Counted from the stretch's first letter, positions 1-12,037 are shown. The stretch is DNA of 64,000 nucleotides from Plotosus lineatus (GCA_024760905.1 CM045733.1:20626001-20690000); one strand, 5' to 3'. Notes: generated from the sequence alone by a model not told the origin. Translations and numbers: made by a program.

Positions 1-204
1 AACTGATTCCAATTGTTCATGCGACAGTTAACAATAAGCATCTCTTATCTCTTATTCAGCCAAAGTCAACTGATAATGGAAGACAAAACACAGGCTAGTC
101 ATTATCAACGGGGCATCTGGAAGACCAGATTTTAATGCAGTCAATGTCATTGAAAATGTAGGTAACAGCAAACCATCTCTATCATGTGTGAGATTGAACT
201 GCAC
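1..204. other. Unassigned sequence at window edge
   Basis: AT-rich, without a supported ORF or a repeat I recognise. It abuts the 3' end of the Rex3-like fragment. Confidence 0.5.
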
Positions 205-888
205 TTCATTTTCATCTTAATCTTCATCCACTGGTTCCGCGGTCAGGTTGCGAGGGTAGCACCTGAAACAGCGAGGTCCAGATGACCCTCACCCCAGCTT
301 CTTCCTCTAGCTCTTCAAGGGCGACACCAAGGCATTCCCAGACCATCCGAGGACATAGGCCCTCCAGTGTGTTCTGGGTCAACCCTGTGGTCTCTTTCCG
401 GTAGGACATGCCCAAAACATCACACATGGGAGCCGTTTGGGAGGCATTCTAATTAGATGCCCAAGCCACCCCAACTGGTTCCTCTCAATGCGAAGGGGCA
501 GCAGTTCTACTCCAAGCTCCTCCCGAATAACCAAGCTTCTCAACACAATTTCCTCAGGGATCAATAATATATTCTGATTCTCATTCTGATTCTGACCCAA
601 TCTCTGAGGGACAGCCCTGCCACGATGCGAAGGAAACTCATTTCAACAGCTTGTATCCACAATCTTCTTCTTTTGGTCACTACTGAAAGCTTGTGACCAT
701 ATGTGAGGGTAAGAACATACACTGAATGGTAACTTGAAAGCTTTGCCTTGCGGCTCGGCTCGCTCTTCACAATGATGGACCGGTACAAGCTCAGCTTTTC
801 AGAAGAGGCTGCAATACTCCTTCTTTCCCTTACTTGCAAACAAGACTTCAAGATACTTGAACTGTACTTGCGATGTGATATCAGTGCT
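205..888 (-). mobile_element. Rex3-like LINE fragment, 3' end of the reverse-transcriptase ORF
   Basis: Minus-strand translation in several frames gives the C-terminal part of the same ORF seen at 30.1-31.6 kb: a run like FKYLEVLF, then SSEKLSLYRSIIVK, LTLTYGHKL, EMSFLRIVAGLSLRDWV, EELGVELLPLRIERNQLGWLGH and MVWECLGVALEELEEEAG. Frame changes and a short insert near 550-600, containing a degenerate version of a fish repeat motif (TTATTGATCCCTGAGG), break the ORF. The fragment is 5'-truncated and dead. Confidence 0.85.
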
Positions 889-989
889 GAAAACCACGGA
901 CTTATCAAATATATTTTTACATAAATTCAACAACTAGCACCAGATTACAAGCAAAATCAGAAATATTTCAATATACACATATTCAGTGT

Positions 990-1294
990 AGGGGCAGTGG
1001 TGGTCTAAGTGGGATAGGGCACTGGATTGCTGATTCAAAGGTTGGGGGTTCAAGTCCCACTCTCCACAAGGCTGCCATGTCTCTCACTGTCTCTGGTGTG
1101 AGGCTGTAAAAGAACCATTGCTGACTTTTGACAAGAGTAGGCTGCAAAGCCGTCACCGTGTTTCTGCCCTGTCATGGCCTGGAGAGCTGTCCAGGGTGTA
1201 CTCTACCCTCTCCCAAAGTTGGCTGAGATGGGCGCCAACCTACCCGCGACCGTAATTAGGATTAAGCGGTTACAGAAAATGAACTGATGAACAA
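990..1294 (+). mobile_element. SINE family A, tail type 1, with target-site duplication
   Basis: The head has a tRNA-like A box and a B box (GGGTTCAAGTCCCAC). The body includes AAAAGAACCATTGCTGACTT. The tail ends in TAATTAGGATTAAGCGGTTA and CAGAAAATGAACTGA. A 9-bp direct repeat ATTCAGTGT flanks it at 981-989 and 1295-1303, showing a full retroposed unit. Confidence 0.85.
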
Positions 1295-1303
1295 ATTCAG
1301 TGT

Positions 1304-1960
1304 TTTTTCAGGATAGACTGTATTGCATTGAACAAATGGGAATGCGACAGCTTTTTATTCCTCAAGCTTTAGTTTCCATTTGGTCCTGCTTTAATTCTTA
1401 GCACAAATGCAACAGTCACTGTGATTATTTTAATATTTCAAAAGAATAATGCTCTGTCACTGCCAAGAAAAGTAACCAAACTGGTAGGACAAAGTGCTGT
1501 GAGTGTATGTGTTCATTTCTACTACTAGGCTAATTAAATTTGACTGCAGGCTTCAGCTTTAGGGAATTAATAAAATGTTTTGCTTGGGAATACTGTACTG
1601 CAAATTAAACCATTCTCTTGTTTATAGATGAATGAACATCTTTTAAGATTTCATACAGTAATATACCAATGGCCTACTTCATGACTGTACTAGTATACAG
1701 GGCTAGTTATAAGCAAACTAGGCAATTGCCTGAGTGACAGTTTTGGGAGGGGCTCCAGGTGAACAGCTGATAGACAAAGCAACGTCTCCAGGACTGCTGT
1801 ATGAGCTGTGAACGAAGCCGTGTTAGGATCCCACTTAAAGGGAGCCCCACTTGTAAAGTAAAAAAAATATCTGCAGTGATGGGAGTCTGTGCTGGCAGTC
1901 TGAGGCTTAGTAGTCTGTGTAGGAGATTGAAAGTAAACAAAAATATGAAATGTCTGTGGT
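1304..1960. other. Unassigned single-copy-looking sequence
   Basis: AT-rich. Short ORFs of under 100 codons on both strands lack any recognised domain. Nothing else seen. Confidence 0.4.
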
Positions 1961-1964
1961 GGCA

Positions 1965-2114
1965 AGGTGGAATAATGGTTGGCACATCCACCTCATGGCA
2001 AGAAGGTCCTGGATTTGAGTCCCAGGCTTGGGCGGGTCTGTGTGGACTTTGCGAGTTCTAACCCGTGCTCGTGTGGGTTTGCATATTAATCTAATTGGCT
2101 GTTCCAAGTTGACC

Positions 2115-2187
<73 letters not shown>

Positions 2188-2310
2188 GCTGGCCAGGGTG
2201 CACCCCACTTGTCCCAATGCCATTTGACATCAGCATCAGCTTCGCTCCAACCCTAATAGAGTTGAGTATTTCGGCAAATGAGTGAAAGAGTGAAAGAGTG
2301 AGTGAGTGGT
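1965..2310 (+). mobile_element. SINE family B copy split by a (GT)n tract
   Basis: Has the B-type head (AAGAAGGTCCTGGATTTGAG), the middle (GTGGACTTTGCGAGTTCTAA, TTGGCTGTTCCAAGTTGACC) and the tail ending near GCAAATGAGTGAAAGAGTG. A (GT)n array lies where the CCTAGGTGTGAGTGTG stretch normally is, so the microsatellite probably grew from the SINE itself. Confidence 0.8.
2119..2185. repeat. (GT)n microsatellite
   Basis: About 33 uninterrupted GT units inside a family B SINE. Confidence 0.95.
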
Positions 2311-2872
2311 GAAACGAAAAGAAAAAACTCCTCAAAAAAAAAAAAACATTAACTCAGCAAGAAGATTCTCCTGCGGAGTGCAAATGGGCTCAGCAAAATT
2401 TACTCTCTTGCCCGTGTCTGCACATTAGTATGGACACGACAGCAAAATCCTGGCTTTATAATATTTGCATAAGTATGGAGCTCCATTATAAAACATGTTT
2501 AAAAAAAGAGCATCATATACTGTCATATTTGTAATGGTGTTGGGGTTGCGTCTAGGGCCAAAGAAGGTCCCTAGTCCCCTCCATTGCCTATGGGCCCCAA
2601 GTTTCCTAATACTGGCTGTAACTGTTCATAATCTAATTAGATTCAGGCCTACAGGTGTACTATTATTCAGCAAGAAATATATGAGTAAATGTTATATAGA
2701 GCACTCAACATTACGAATTAAACATCTAGATAATGTTGGGTACAAATGAATACAATCTGGCAATACAATTTGCATTGCGTGCATTTTTATAATCAATATT
2801 ATATTACAAAGTAGTGACATCAATACAAGCATATACTGTACTTGCAAGAATAAGGTCAGAGATATAACTAAC
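2311..2872. other. Unassigned sequence
   Basis: Contains poly-A at 2334-2346 and a short ORF without a recognised domain. Nothing else seen. Confidence 0.4.
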
Positions 2873-3168
2873 TGGTGGCATAGTGGTTATGGTGATGTGC
2901 TCATGATCAGGAGGTTGTGAGTTCAAATCCCACTGAGACCCCCACTGTGCTAAGACCCCTGGGCAAGGTCTCAACCACAAGTGTGCCTCTGTTCACCCAG
3001 CAGTATAAATGGGTACCAGTACAATATACTGGGAAGGTAACCTGCGATGGACTCGCGTCCCATCCAGGGGGAGTTGAACTCCTGGTTGCTTCAGGGTACG
3101 GAAACCAGGGATAAGCACCGGCCTGATGAGCCACTATGGCTCGGGTGTAAAAACCCAACAGACTTTAC
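2873..3168 (+). mobile_element. SINE family C copy
   Basis: tRNA-like head (GAGTTCAAATCCCACTGAGA), then CTAAGACCCCTGGGCAAGGT, ATAAATGGGTACCAGTA, TACTGGGAAGGTAACCTGC, and an end GATAAGCACCGGCCTGATGA followed by GGCTCGGGTGTAAAAA. Shares this layout with the copies at 5.9 and 32.7 kb. Confidence 0.85.
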
Positions 3169-3191
3169 CATTTTTTTATATAACTAAGTAC

Positions 3192-3557
3192 TGATGGTGG
3201 CCTGGTGGGAAAGGGTGCTGGATCGCTGATCCTGATCCAAAGGTTGGGGGGTTTGAGTCCCACTCTCCACAAGGTTGTCACTGTCCTCCCAATGCAGCTA
3301 ACTGGGTTATCAAAGGCCGGCCATGTCTCTCACTGTCTATGGTGAGAGGTTCATGTAAAAGAACCATTGCTGACTTTGGTGAAGAGTAGCTGCATAGTCG
3401 TCAGCGTGTTTCCGCCTCTTGCTAAAAGGGTTATGTCAGGAAGGGCATCTGACGTAACAACCAATGCAAAATCAAACATGCGAATCATTAATATGACTTC
3501 CATGAAAATGGCGACCCCTGAAAAAGGGAAAAAGCCGAAAGGAAAAGAAGAAGACAT
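3192..3557 (+). mobile_element. SINE family A with RTE-type tail
   Basis: The head and middle are those of family A (TTGGGGGGTTTGAGTCCCAC, AAAAGAACCATTGCTGACTT). After CAGCGTGTTTCCGCC the sequence switches to GGAAGGGCATCTGACGTAAC and ends GGCGACCCCTGAAAAAGGGA then AAAGCCGAAAGGAAAAGAAG. That end matches the 3' end of the RTE-like LINE at 34.6 kb. Confidence 0.85.
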
Positions 3558-3960
3558 GACTAACTACCGGTGAGACATCTCAGCACCGTCCTATAATAAC
3601 ATGCTAGATGATTATACAGGGTCTTGTGCTTCCCAATTATATTTTCCACAAAAATCCCAGGTATGGGGGATATTTTCTCATGTAGGTTTCCACTTTGGTT
3701 TACCAGCTGCCTTATGAGTTCTAATCTTTGGTAGAATCTTTCAAACCAAACATACCAACAGTGTAATTCATAAAGGCAGGTCTTGATTAATATCACTGTC
3801 AAGTATGCACTCTTTCACTTGGCAAATTATGTGGTCTTCTGTGGGAATGTGTGAAGAGGAGTGTAGCAATGACTCAGCACATCAGTGCTCTTATGTCTCT
3901 TAGGGGCATCCGACAAGAGAACAAACAACAGAAACGCAAGGCATTTACTTGTATAGCAGC

Positions 3961-3961
<1 letters not shown>
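3558..3961. other. Unassigned sequence
   Basis: No supported ORF or repeat apart from the adjoining (GT)n. Confidence 0.4.

Positions 3962-4041
<80 letters not shown>
3962..4041. repeat. (GT)n microsatellite
   Basis: Forty perfect GT units. ORFs read through it are artefacts. Confidence 0.98.
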
Positions 4042-4043
<2 letters not shown>

Positions 4044-4097
4044 TTATAATGTAAAATCCACAAATATCACATTCTACTCTTGGCTCCTGGAATTCAG

Positions 4098-4300
4098 TTC
4101 AGTTCATTTTCTGTAACCGCTTAATCCTAATTAGGGTCGCGGGGAGGCTGGCGCCCATCCCAGTCAACTTTGGGCGAGGGCAGAGTACACTCTGAACAGC
4201 TCGCCAGTCCATCACAGGGCGGAAAGACGCTGACGGCTTTACAGCCTACTCTTGTCGAAAGTCAGCAATGGTTCTTTTACATGCCTCTCACCATGGCTCC
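4098..4300 (-). mobile_element. SINE family A fragment, tail type 1, 5'-truncated
   Basis: Minus strand. Carries the complement of the TAATTAGGATTAAGCGGTTA tail and of AAAAGAACCATTGCTGAC, but stops before the tRNA-like head. Confidence 0.8.
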
Positions 4301-4376
4301 AGGAATTAATGTACTTAATTAATGAGGGTTTTGACCAGTTTGTCAATGAATAATGTTTTATTCATGTTTACCTATA

Positions 4377-5180
4377 AAGTGGTACCTTGACTTATGAATT
4401 CAATCCGTTCCGAGGGCAAGCTCATAAGCTAAAAAGTTTGTGAGATGAAACAATTATTCCATAAAAAAACATAAAATCAATTAATCCGTTTCAACCCCCT
4501 CCCAAACTCATATAACCTGCCACAAACACGGATATTTGACCTAATATATTAAAGATAAACATGTAAAAACGGTAAATATTTAATCATGATAATACATGTA
4601 CATTAACAATAATAATAGTAAGTAATAATACAATAAGAATACATAATAAGTCAACTCACCCTTTCGATCATTTCCTGCGACAAAGATGTCATGTGGGCAG
4701 GCAGTAAGTGGTGGTTAGCTCCCACAAGGCCAGTGCTTCTCAAATAGTGGGGTTTGATGCCGGGGTGGGGGGGACCCTGGGGAACATACTTTTTTGCAAC
4801 ACTGGACTAGAATTAAGTGTAATTGTGCATCCAATACAGTAGGTGGTAGTGGCGCTCTTATTGTTGCACTATAGTGTAGGGAAAAGGCACCGAGCAAATG
4901 ATATGAAGTGCAGTAAACACTATTTATAATTGCACGTGGGGTGCTGGGGAGGGTGTGAAATGTTTTTTTTTTCTTCCTGGGGGGCGTCACAGAAAATAAT
5001 TGACAAGCAATGCACAAGGCGTTCTCGGAGCGCGGAGGAATACTTGCAGAAGAATACGAGACTCTTCAGGCCGGAAAAGCCATTTCCCAAGCAGAGTTCA
5101 TAAATCAAAATTTTGCTTGTTGAATGAGGCCGATTTTTGGTGGGATCGAAGCGGGACACTCGTAAGTCAAGGTACCACTG
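4377..5180. mobile_element. Tigger-like MITE carrying a hAT-type MITE (composite copy 1)
   Basis: Terminal inverted repeats AGTGGTACCTTGACTTATGA and TCGTAAGTCAAGGTACCACTG (last base at 5180) are bounded by TA at 4375-4376 and 5181-5182, as expected of the Tc1/mariner-pogo superfamily. The interior has no transposase ORF. A second element with 8-bp duplications interrupts it at 4731-5012. The same host-plus-insert arrangement occurs at 8172-9058. Confidence 0.85.
4731..5012. mobile_element. hAT-type MITE inside composite copy 1
   Basis: The 282-bp element starts CAGTGCTTCTCAAATAGTGG and ends AAAATAATTGACAAGCAATG. It is flanked by a perfect 8-bp duplication CACAAGGC (4723-4730 and 5013-5020), the hAT hallmark. 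No ORF. Confidence 0.9.
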
Positions 5181-5257
5181 TATTTAATTTAAAGAATTGT
5201 ACTTTTTAAATGTTGTATTTATTCTTCATTATATTTTATAAGATGGAATGTCTATGG

Positions 5258-5610
5258 AGGGCAGCATGGTGTCGTGATGGTTAGCACACCCACCTGACAG
5301 CAAAAACATCCTGGATTTGAGTCCGACATTTCTGTGTGGAGTTTGCATATTCTCCTCGTGCTTTCCTCTGGGTACTCAGGTTTCCTCCAGCAGTCCAAAA
5401 ATATGCACATTAAACTGATTGGCTGTTCCAAGTTGCCCATAGTTATGAGTGTGGCTGGTTGTGTGTTTGCATGTGTGTTGGCCCTTGTGAGAGTATGGTG
5501 AGCTATTCGGTGGTCCAACTCTGCCTAGTGTTGGCTGGGAGAGGTTACAGCTTCCCCGTGGCCCTCATACTAGGATTAAGTGGATCGGGAAATGAGTGAT
5601 TGAGTTAGTG
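5258..5610 (+). mobile_element. SINE family B copy
   Basis: Head (GTCGTGATGGTTAGCACACC), middle (TGTGTGGAGTTTGCATATTC, GATTGGCTGTTCCAAGTTGC) and tail (ACTAGGATTAAGTGGATCGG) are all present. Confidence 0.85.
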
Positions 5611-5920
5611 AGAATGTGTATGAAACATGTTAGTTTTTTTTCTGATTTCCATGTCGTACCTATAAACACTCCTTTTGTCACCAGTTTTTTTTCTTTTAAT
5701 CTTTGCAAAAGTTGGCAAAAACTGAAAAAAGTATCCTGATTATTTCATTACAGTAAATTCATTTCAAAATCAATATCACCAACCATCCACTGTGTATGGG
5801 TATCCGGCCTTAAAAGTGAAGCCATCACAGATCTAGTGTTACTGCTGGCTTGTTTTTTGGCTCCGTCCATCTGCATGTGTATCAATGATAGCTTACTTTC
5901 CATGGCACATTGGAATGAAT
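5611..5920. other. Unassigned sequence
   Basis: AT-rich. No ORF or repeat recognised. Confidence 0.4.
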
Positions 5921-6203
5921 GTGGGGGCCAGTAGTGTAGTGGTTAGGGTGCTGCGCTCCTGATCGGGAGGTTGTGAGTTGGTATCCCACTGAGACCCTCA
6001 CTGTGCTAAGACCCCTGGGCAAGATCTCAACCACAAGTGTGCCTCTGTTCACCCAGTAGTATAAATGGGTACCAGTAAAAATATACTGGGAAGGTAACCT
6101 GCAATGGACTAGCATCCCATCCAGGAGGAGTTCAACTCCTGGTCACTTCACGCTACAGAAACCGGGGATAAGCACGAAGCTCGGGTGTAAAAACCCAACA
6201 AAC
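5921..6203 (+). mobile_element. SINE family C copy
   Basis: Runs from GGGGCCAGTAGTGTAGTGGT to GCTCGGGTGTAAAAACCCAA and is collinear with the copy at 2.9 kb. It lacks the GGCCTGATGAGCC stretch near the 3' end. Confidence 0.85.
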
Positions 6204-6216
6204 AAAGACATGAATG

Positions 6217-6303
6217 TGAATGCCCAGTGTTGGCTGAGATAAGCTCCAGCCTTCCCGTGACCCTAACAGAATTAAGCGGTTTGGCAAATGAGTGAGTGAA
6301 ATA
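6217..6303 (+). mobile_element. SINE family B 3' tail fragment
   Basis: Has the GTTGGCTGAGATAAGCTCCA and GAATTAAGCGGTTTGGCAAA segments only. It lies just downstream of the family C copy. Confidence 0.7.
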
Positions 6304-6964
6304 ACATTAACCTCGAGTCAGTTTGGAGCTGATAATGTCAAGTGTTGGTATAATATACTGAAAACCCATTTAAATATCTTTGCATATGAATGGTGATATA
6401 TGCACATTTCCCCAATGATTATTCATTTATTCATATTAACTTGTCTTTTCTTGTTGAGAATAATACATGTGCTTTTATGCTATTTTTATTGTACTTATAT
6501 ATTTGTATATTCATATTTTTAGAGTTATATTGTTCCAGCCTTCTCTTAACACAAAGTTCCAGTTTTGCTGTGCCAAATAAATACTGCTGATTGCACTGGG
6601 ATTATCATACTGTGATTTCTCTTGTTAATATAAGACTCTCTATATAATAAAATTTAAATATAATCGGGTTTGATCAACATTTCCAATTTCTCAAATTCTC
6701 TGGTTTCTTCCCAACTACCAAAAACACACCAGTTAATGAACTGCCAAATATGAATTGCCCCAGGTGTAAACAAGTCTGTCAAGTTGTGTGCATGTCAAAC
6801 CTGGTGGTGTGCAATGGGTTGGTATTATTTTGAGAGGGTATTTCCAAATCAGACGCAAATCACACCCAGTGTTCCATCGATAGTCTCCCCCATCATGATG
6901 TTTTATATATAAAACACAAAATATGGAACTGTAGTCTCTGATATCTGTCTATTTATCTATCAAA
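6304..6964. other. Unassigned AT-rich sequence
   Basis: One 66-codon hydrophobic ORF (6390-6590) has no recognisable domain and looks like chance in AT-rich DNA. Confidence 0.4.
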
Positions 6965-8170
<1,206 letters not shown>

Positions 8171-8229
8171 TATATATACATAAATTTAAAAAAAAACTTT
8201 CAATAATACTTTGGTCCTACTATCTTAAA

Positions 8230-8273
8230 CTGACATTGTATGTATGTATGTATGTATATATGTATGTATGTAT

Positions 8274-8304
<31 letters not shown>
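8230..8304. repeat. (GTAT)n(TA)n microsatellite
   Basis: ATGT/ATAT units replace the left part of composite copy 2. Confidence 0.9.
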
Positions 8305-8305
<1 letters not shown>

Positions 8306-8517
8306 GTGTGTGTACATTAACATTAATAATACTGTAATTAATAATAAAACAAGAATAAACAAGAAGTCAAAATAACCCTTCTGATCATCGACTGCAGCAA
8401 AGGTGTCACATGGGCATGCATGAGGTTGTGCGTAACAGAGAAGAAGGAGGAGAATTTTGTGCATGTGCACGCTACGAATGCCAGTGAAGAAAGGCTCGTG
8501 GTGAGTTCCCACTAGGC

Positions 8518-8865
8518 CAGTGCTTCTCAAATAGTGGGGCACCCCCCATTGGGGGACGCAGTGTGATACCAGGGGGGGCACATATGGGGGAACATGGTTT
8601 TTTGCCATACTGTACTAGATTTAAGTGTAATTATAGTGTAGGAAACAGTGAGAGTGCCACTGCCAGTGACTATCGAGGATGTGCAATTACACTAGGTGGC
8701 AGTGGCGTTCTCACTGTGTTCCCTATGGTGTAGGGGGAAAGCACCAAGCAAATGATATGAAGTGCAGTAAACCCTATTTATAGTTGCATGTGAGGCACGG
8801 GGGGGCTTGAAATGTTTTTTTTGCTTACTATAGGGGGCATCACAGAAAATAATTGAGAAGCACTG
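8518..8865. mobile_element. hAT-type MITE inside composite copy 2
   Basis: Ends CAGTGCTTCTCAAATAGTGG and AATAATTGAGAAGCACTG are bounded by CACTAGGC and CACAAGGC (7 of 8 match). It sits at the same position in its host as the 4731-5012 copy, but is about 66 bp longer. Confidence 0.9.
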
Positions 8866-9075
8866 CACAAGGCATTCTCAGAGTGTGGTGGAGTACAAGC
8901 AGAAGAATACAAGGCTAATTGGCCGAGAAAAGCCATTTCCCAAACAGAGCTCGTAAATCAAAATTTTGCTCATTGGATGGGGCAGATTTTTGATGGGATC
9001 AAAGCTCATATCATGGACAATTCATTATAAAAGACATTCATAAGTCAAGGTAACACTGTAAATATTGTATATATA

Positions 9076-9936
9076 CAGGGATCCCTCACTACTCTCTGTT
9101 TCAATTCATGCGGCTTCAGTGCATTGCGTTTTTTTTTTTTTTTTTAATATTCACCGAATTGAAAAATAAGGAAATTAAGGAAGAGTAAAGGAAAAAGTTA
9201 AGGAAAATGGCACAGAAACAAGGCCAATTATGCAACAAAAAAAAAAAAAAACACCCTAAACAAACACAAAACAAAAAACAACCCAAATCCTCCCATCGAA
9301 ACTAGTTACATTTTTGTGAGGTGCACATCTGAGTGCGTGCACACGCATCTGCACACGTGCGTGTGTGCTTGTCTGTATGGGTGTGTATTTATATTTTATT
9401 TAGAGCAGGCACTGGAGTACAGAGAATGGTAGTCACCATAAAGGTGAGGGGAAATATGAAAGCCAAAATTACAAAGGGGAACTTCGTAGCGGGAACTGGT
9501 CAAGCATGAAGCTGAGAAGCAGGAGCCAGAGAGATCACGGGGAAATGGGATGGCATGGAGGGAACAATCTTCTAGCGCTGGAGGAGCGATGCCAATCATC
9601 TTTATAGCCTGGTGATAACTGAGTGGAATCAGGTGTGCTGCCCACCAGTGAGCCACACCCCTCACCAGAGCCTACAGTGCATAAGAAGAGACAAGAGTGT
9701 TAACAGCTGCAAATTTCAAAGCCACTCCCAACACAGACCATAACAATTTATATTTTATGCATTATTTTTTTTTTATGTTTAATTGTTATTATAAGCATTT
9801 ATAGTGTTGAATATGCATCTATTGATATTATATACACATATACGTATCTGTCAGTCGGGGGTCAATCCTACTTTGCAAAATTTGATGGTCACGGGGATCT
9901 CGGTCCCAATTAATCACGGAAAGTGAGGGATCCCTC
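9076..9936. mobile_element. DNA transposon relic with CAGGGATCCCTCACT ends
   Basis: Starts CAGGGATCCCTCACTACTCT and ends GAAAGTGAGGGATCCCTC, flanked by TA dinucleotides, so Tc1/mariner-pogo type. No transposase ORF. A 346-bp insert (9400-9745) with 13-bp duplications interrupts it. Confidence 0.8.
9400..9745 (-). mobile_element. Unclassified retroposed repeat (family E) with 13-bp target duplication
   Basis: ATTTATATTTTAT occurs at 9387-9399 and 9746-9758, bounding the insert; undisturbed sister elements are continuous here. The insert includes CAGGAGCCAGAGAGATCACG, AACAATCTTCTAGCGCTGG and TGAGTGGAATCAGGTGTGC. A related segment lies on the opposite strand at about 50.23-50.47 kb. I cannot place the family. 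Strand is arbitrary. Confidence 0.65.
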
Positions 9937-9938
9937 TA

Positions 9939-9942
<4 letters not shown>

Positions 9943-10020
<78 letters not shown>
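9943..10020. repeat. (TA)n followed by poly-T
   Basis: Simple repeat immediately after the element at 9076-9936. Confidence 0.95.
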
Positions 10021-10023
<3 letters not shown>

Positions 10024-10073
10024 ACATGAAAGTAACTACATGTAAACCTGGAGCAGGTCACTTTGGAGCACGG

Positions 10074-10075
10074 GC

Positions 10076-10108
<33 letters not shown>

Positions 10109-10140
10109 CTGGAGTGTGTGTGTGTGTGTGTGTGTGTGTG
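10074..10140. repeat. (GA)n and (GT)n microsatellites
   Basis: GA units with one GC interruption, then about 13 GT units. Confidence 0.95.
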
Positions 10141-10341
10141 CATTATTTAAATAGATTTTACTGTGATTTATTTTGATTCTCAGTGGACTTGTTTTGCCTG
10201 TAATTCTGAAAAGAACACATAAAAATCCCAGATTGCTTCTCCCTCACACATCTGTGCCTTTGCTGTCTTTTTTGCCTTGTCACAAAGGCTGGCTCAGCAT
10301 TCCTGGGTAGCCAGCAGATCTTTTTCAGTCACCACCTTTGC

Positions 10342-10385
<44 letters not shown>

Positions 10386-10522
10386 CTTCTCCAGGTTTAC
10401 TGCAGTCTTCGTCACAAGAAAAATATAGACAGCAGTAAGGTTATTTTAAAAAGCGGTAGAGATGTCATAGACATGGGACATGTACTTGGGCCTGCCTCAA
10501 ATAGAGTCTAGTTGTTACAGTT

Positions 10523-10569
<47 letters not shown>

Positions 10570-11204
10570 TCTACTTTCTGAACTTTTCCTGCATTCCCCA
10601 ACATTCCTTGCACCATTCTATTTCACATGATCAGGACTTCTGTCAGCTGATCACAGCACACCTGATGCTAATCAAACTGATTAGCAACACTATCTGAGGA
10701 CTCTGTTTTGACATGCTGTCTGTAATGTACAGTACAGTATACGCATGTATGTCTCTATTGGTTGACTGATTGATTGATTGATTTGTTTGTTGGTTTGTTG
10801 TTTCACTTTGTACATTATTTCTGTTTTCAGGTTTTGCTCGTAACATGTGATTTTTGATTGCCTTTTAGGGTTTATTTACTGTTATGTCCCTCGTATCCTG
10901 TTTGAACAACCGGTTCACCAGTGTCTGTTTAATATTTTGGATTGTTTGGTTTGATTTTGACTGGCTTGCATCATTAAACCCTTCAGAAAATGCATCAGCA
11001 CTGTTCCCTGCTGCAGTCACTTTGGGACAATAGTCTTTTCCACCAAATAATTTTAGAATCCATTTTCTAAATTAACATTGCCTCATGGATGACAAATGAA
11101 TAAATTAAGATATTCAAGGGAAACTAATATAACTAATCTCTGCTAAAGGCAAAGTTAGATGTAATACTCAAATCTGTACACATAGCTAATAATGTATAAA
11201 TCGA
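10141..11204. other. Unassigned sequence with two (CT)n arrays
   Basis: (CT)n at 10346-10382 and 10529-10568, plus a GATT run at 10767-10782. No supported gene. Confidence 0.5.
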
Positions 11205-11337
11205 TGACAAAGTGACTAGCACTGTTGCCTCACACCAAGAAGGTTCTTGAGTCAAATCTCATAGATGACCTGCATGAGTGTTCCAGTCCAAAGACATGTA
11301 CATTAAGCCACCTGGCTCCTCCCAACTCCTCATAGGT
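11205..11337 (+). mobile_element. Degenerate SINE family B head
   Basis: GCCTCACACCAAGAAGGTTC, GTCCAAAGACATGTACATTA and related pieces match family B in order, with large internal losses. It abuts a family A copy in the opposite orientation. Confidence 0.6.
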
Positions 11338-11625
11338 CCTCATCCATTTTCTGAACTGATTAACCCTAGTTAGGGTCACAAGGAGGTTGGCGTCCATCTC
11401 AGCCGACTCGGGGCGAGGGCAGAGTACACCCTGAACAGCTCACCAGGCCATCGCAGGGTAGAATCACACTGACAGCTATTCAGCTTACTCTTTACAAAAG
11501 TCAGCAATGGTTCATGTGCAGCCTCTCACCATAGACAGTGCAAAATATGACTGACCTTTAATAACCCAGTTCGCTGCACTGGGGGTGTACAGAGATGTAG
11601 CCCTGATAGATCAATCGTACAAATA
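11338..11625 (-). mobile_element. SINE family A, tail type 1 (degenerate head)
   Basis: Minus-strand tail (CTAGTTAGGGTCACAAGGAG) and body (AAAGTCAGCAATGGTTCATG, TAATAACCCAGTTCGCTGCA). The tRNA-like head is eroded. Confidence 0.75.
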
Positions 11626-11670
11626 ATGAATGGATGAATTAGCAAGCAAAGGAAAATTGAGATATTTGTC

Positions 11671-12037
11671 CAGGGATCCCTCACTACTTCGTGCTTCAGT
11701 TTCTGCGGCTTCAGTGCATTGTGGATTTTTTTTAAATATTCAGAGAAAATTTTAAAAATAAGGAAATTATAGGAAAATGCAGCAAAACAAGGCCAATTAT
11801 CCCCCCAAAAAAAACAGACAAAGAAAAACAATAAAAACAACCCGACAAAACTACTGACATTTTTATGTGAGTTGTGCGTCTGTATGTGTGTGTATTTATA
11901 TTCAGTCAGTCAAGGAGGGGTTGATCGTACTTAGCGGAATTCAGCGGTCCCTGGTGTGTGTGTGTGTGTGTGGGGGGGGGGGGTCCTATACATATATATA
12001 TCGGTCCCCATTAATCGCGGAAAGTGAGGGATCTCTG
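11671..12037. mobile_element. MITE of the CAGGGATCCCTCACT family
   Basis: Ends CAGGGATCCCTCACTACTTC and CGCGGAAAGTGAGGGATCTCTG. Shorter than its relatives, with a (GT)n and a G-run inside. The flanking TA is not preserved. Confidence 0.75.

Larger units (their letters stand above)
8172..9058. mobile_element. Tigger-like MITE with hAT MITE (composite copy 2, left end lost)
   Basis: Homologous to 4377-5180 on both sides of the inserted hAT MITE; for example GAAAAGCCATTTCCCAAACA is shared with one mismatch. The right end CATAAGTCAAGGTAACACTG stops at 9058 before TA. The left terminus is replaced by a (GTAT)n/(TA)n tract at about 8230-8304. Confidence 0.85.

Noticed and set aside
990..1070. tRNA-like segments with A and B boxes (many loci)
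   Set aside because: They are SINE heads: always followed by the same SINE body, with no tRNA cloverleaf that I could support.
3827..4063. His/Thr- and Cys/Val-repeat ORFs over (GT)n/(CA)n arrays (also at 2.1, 14.0, 16.4, 17.2 and 49.9 kb)
   Set aside because: Dinucleotide repeats translate to two-residue repeats in open frames; no coding signal.
9076..9936. Assignment of the CAGGGATCCCTCACT family to a named transposon group
   Set aside because: TA duplications fit Tc1/mariner-pogo, but no transposase remains in any of the four copies, so no family name is given.
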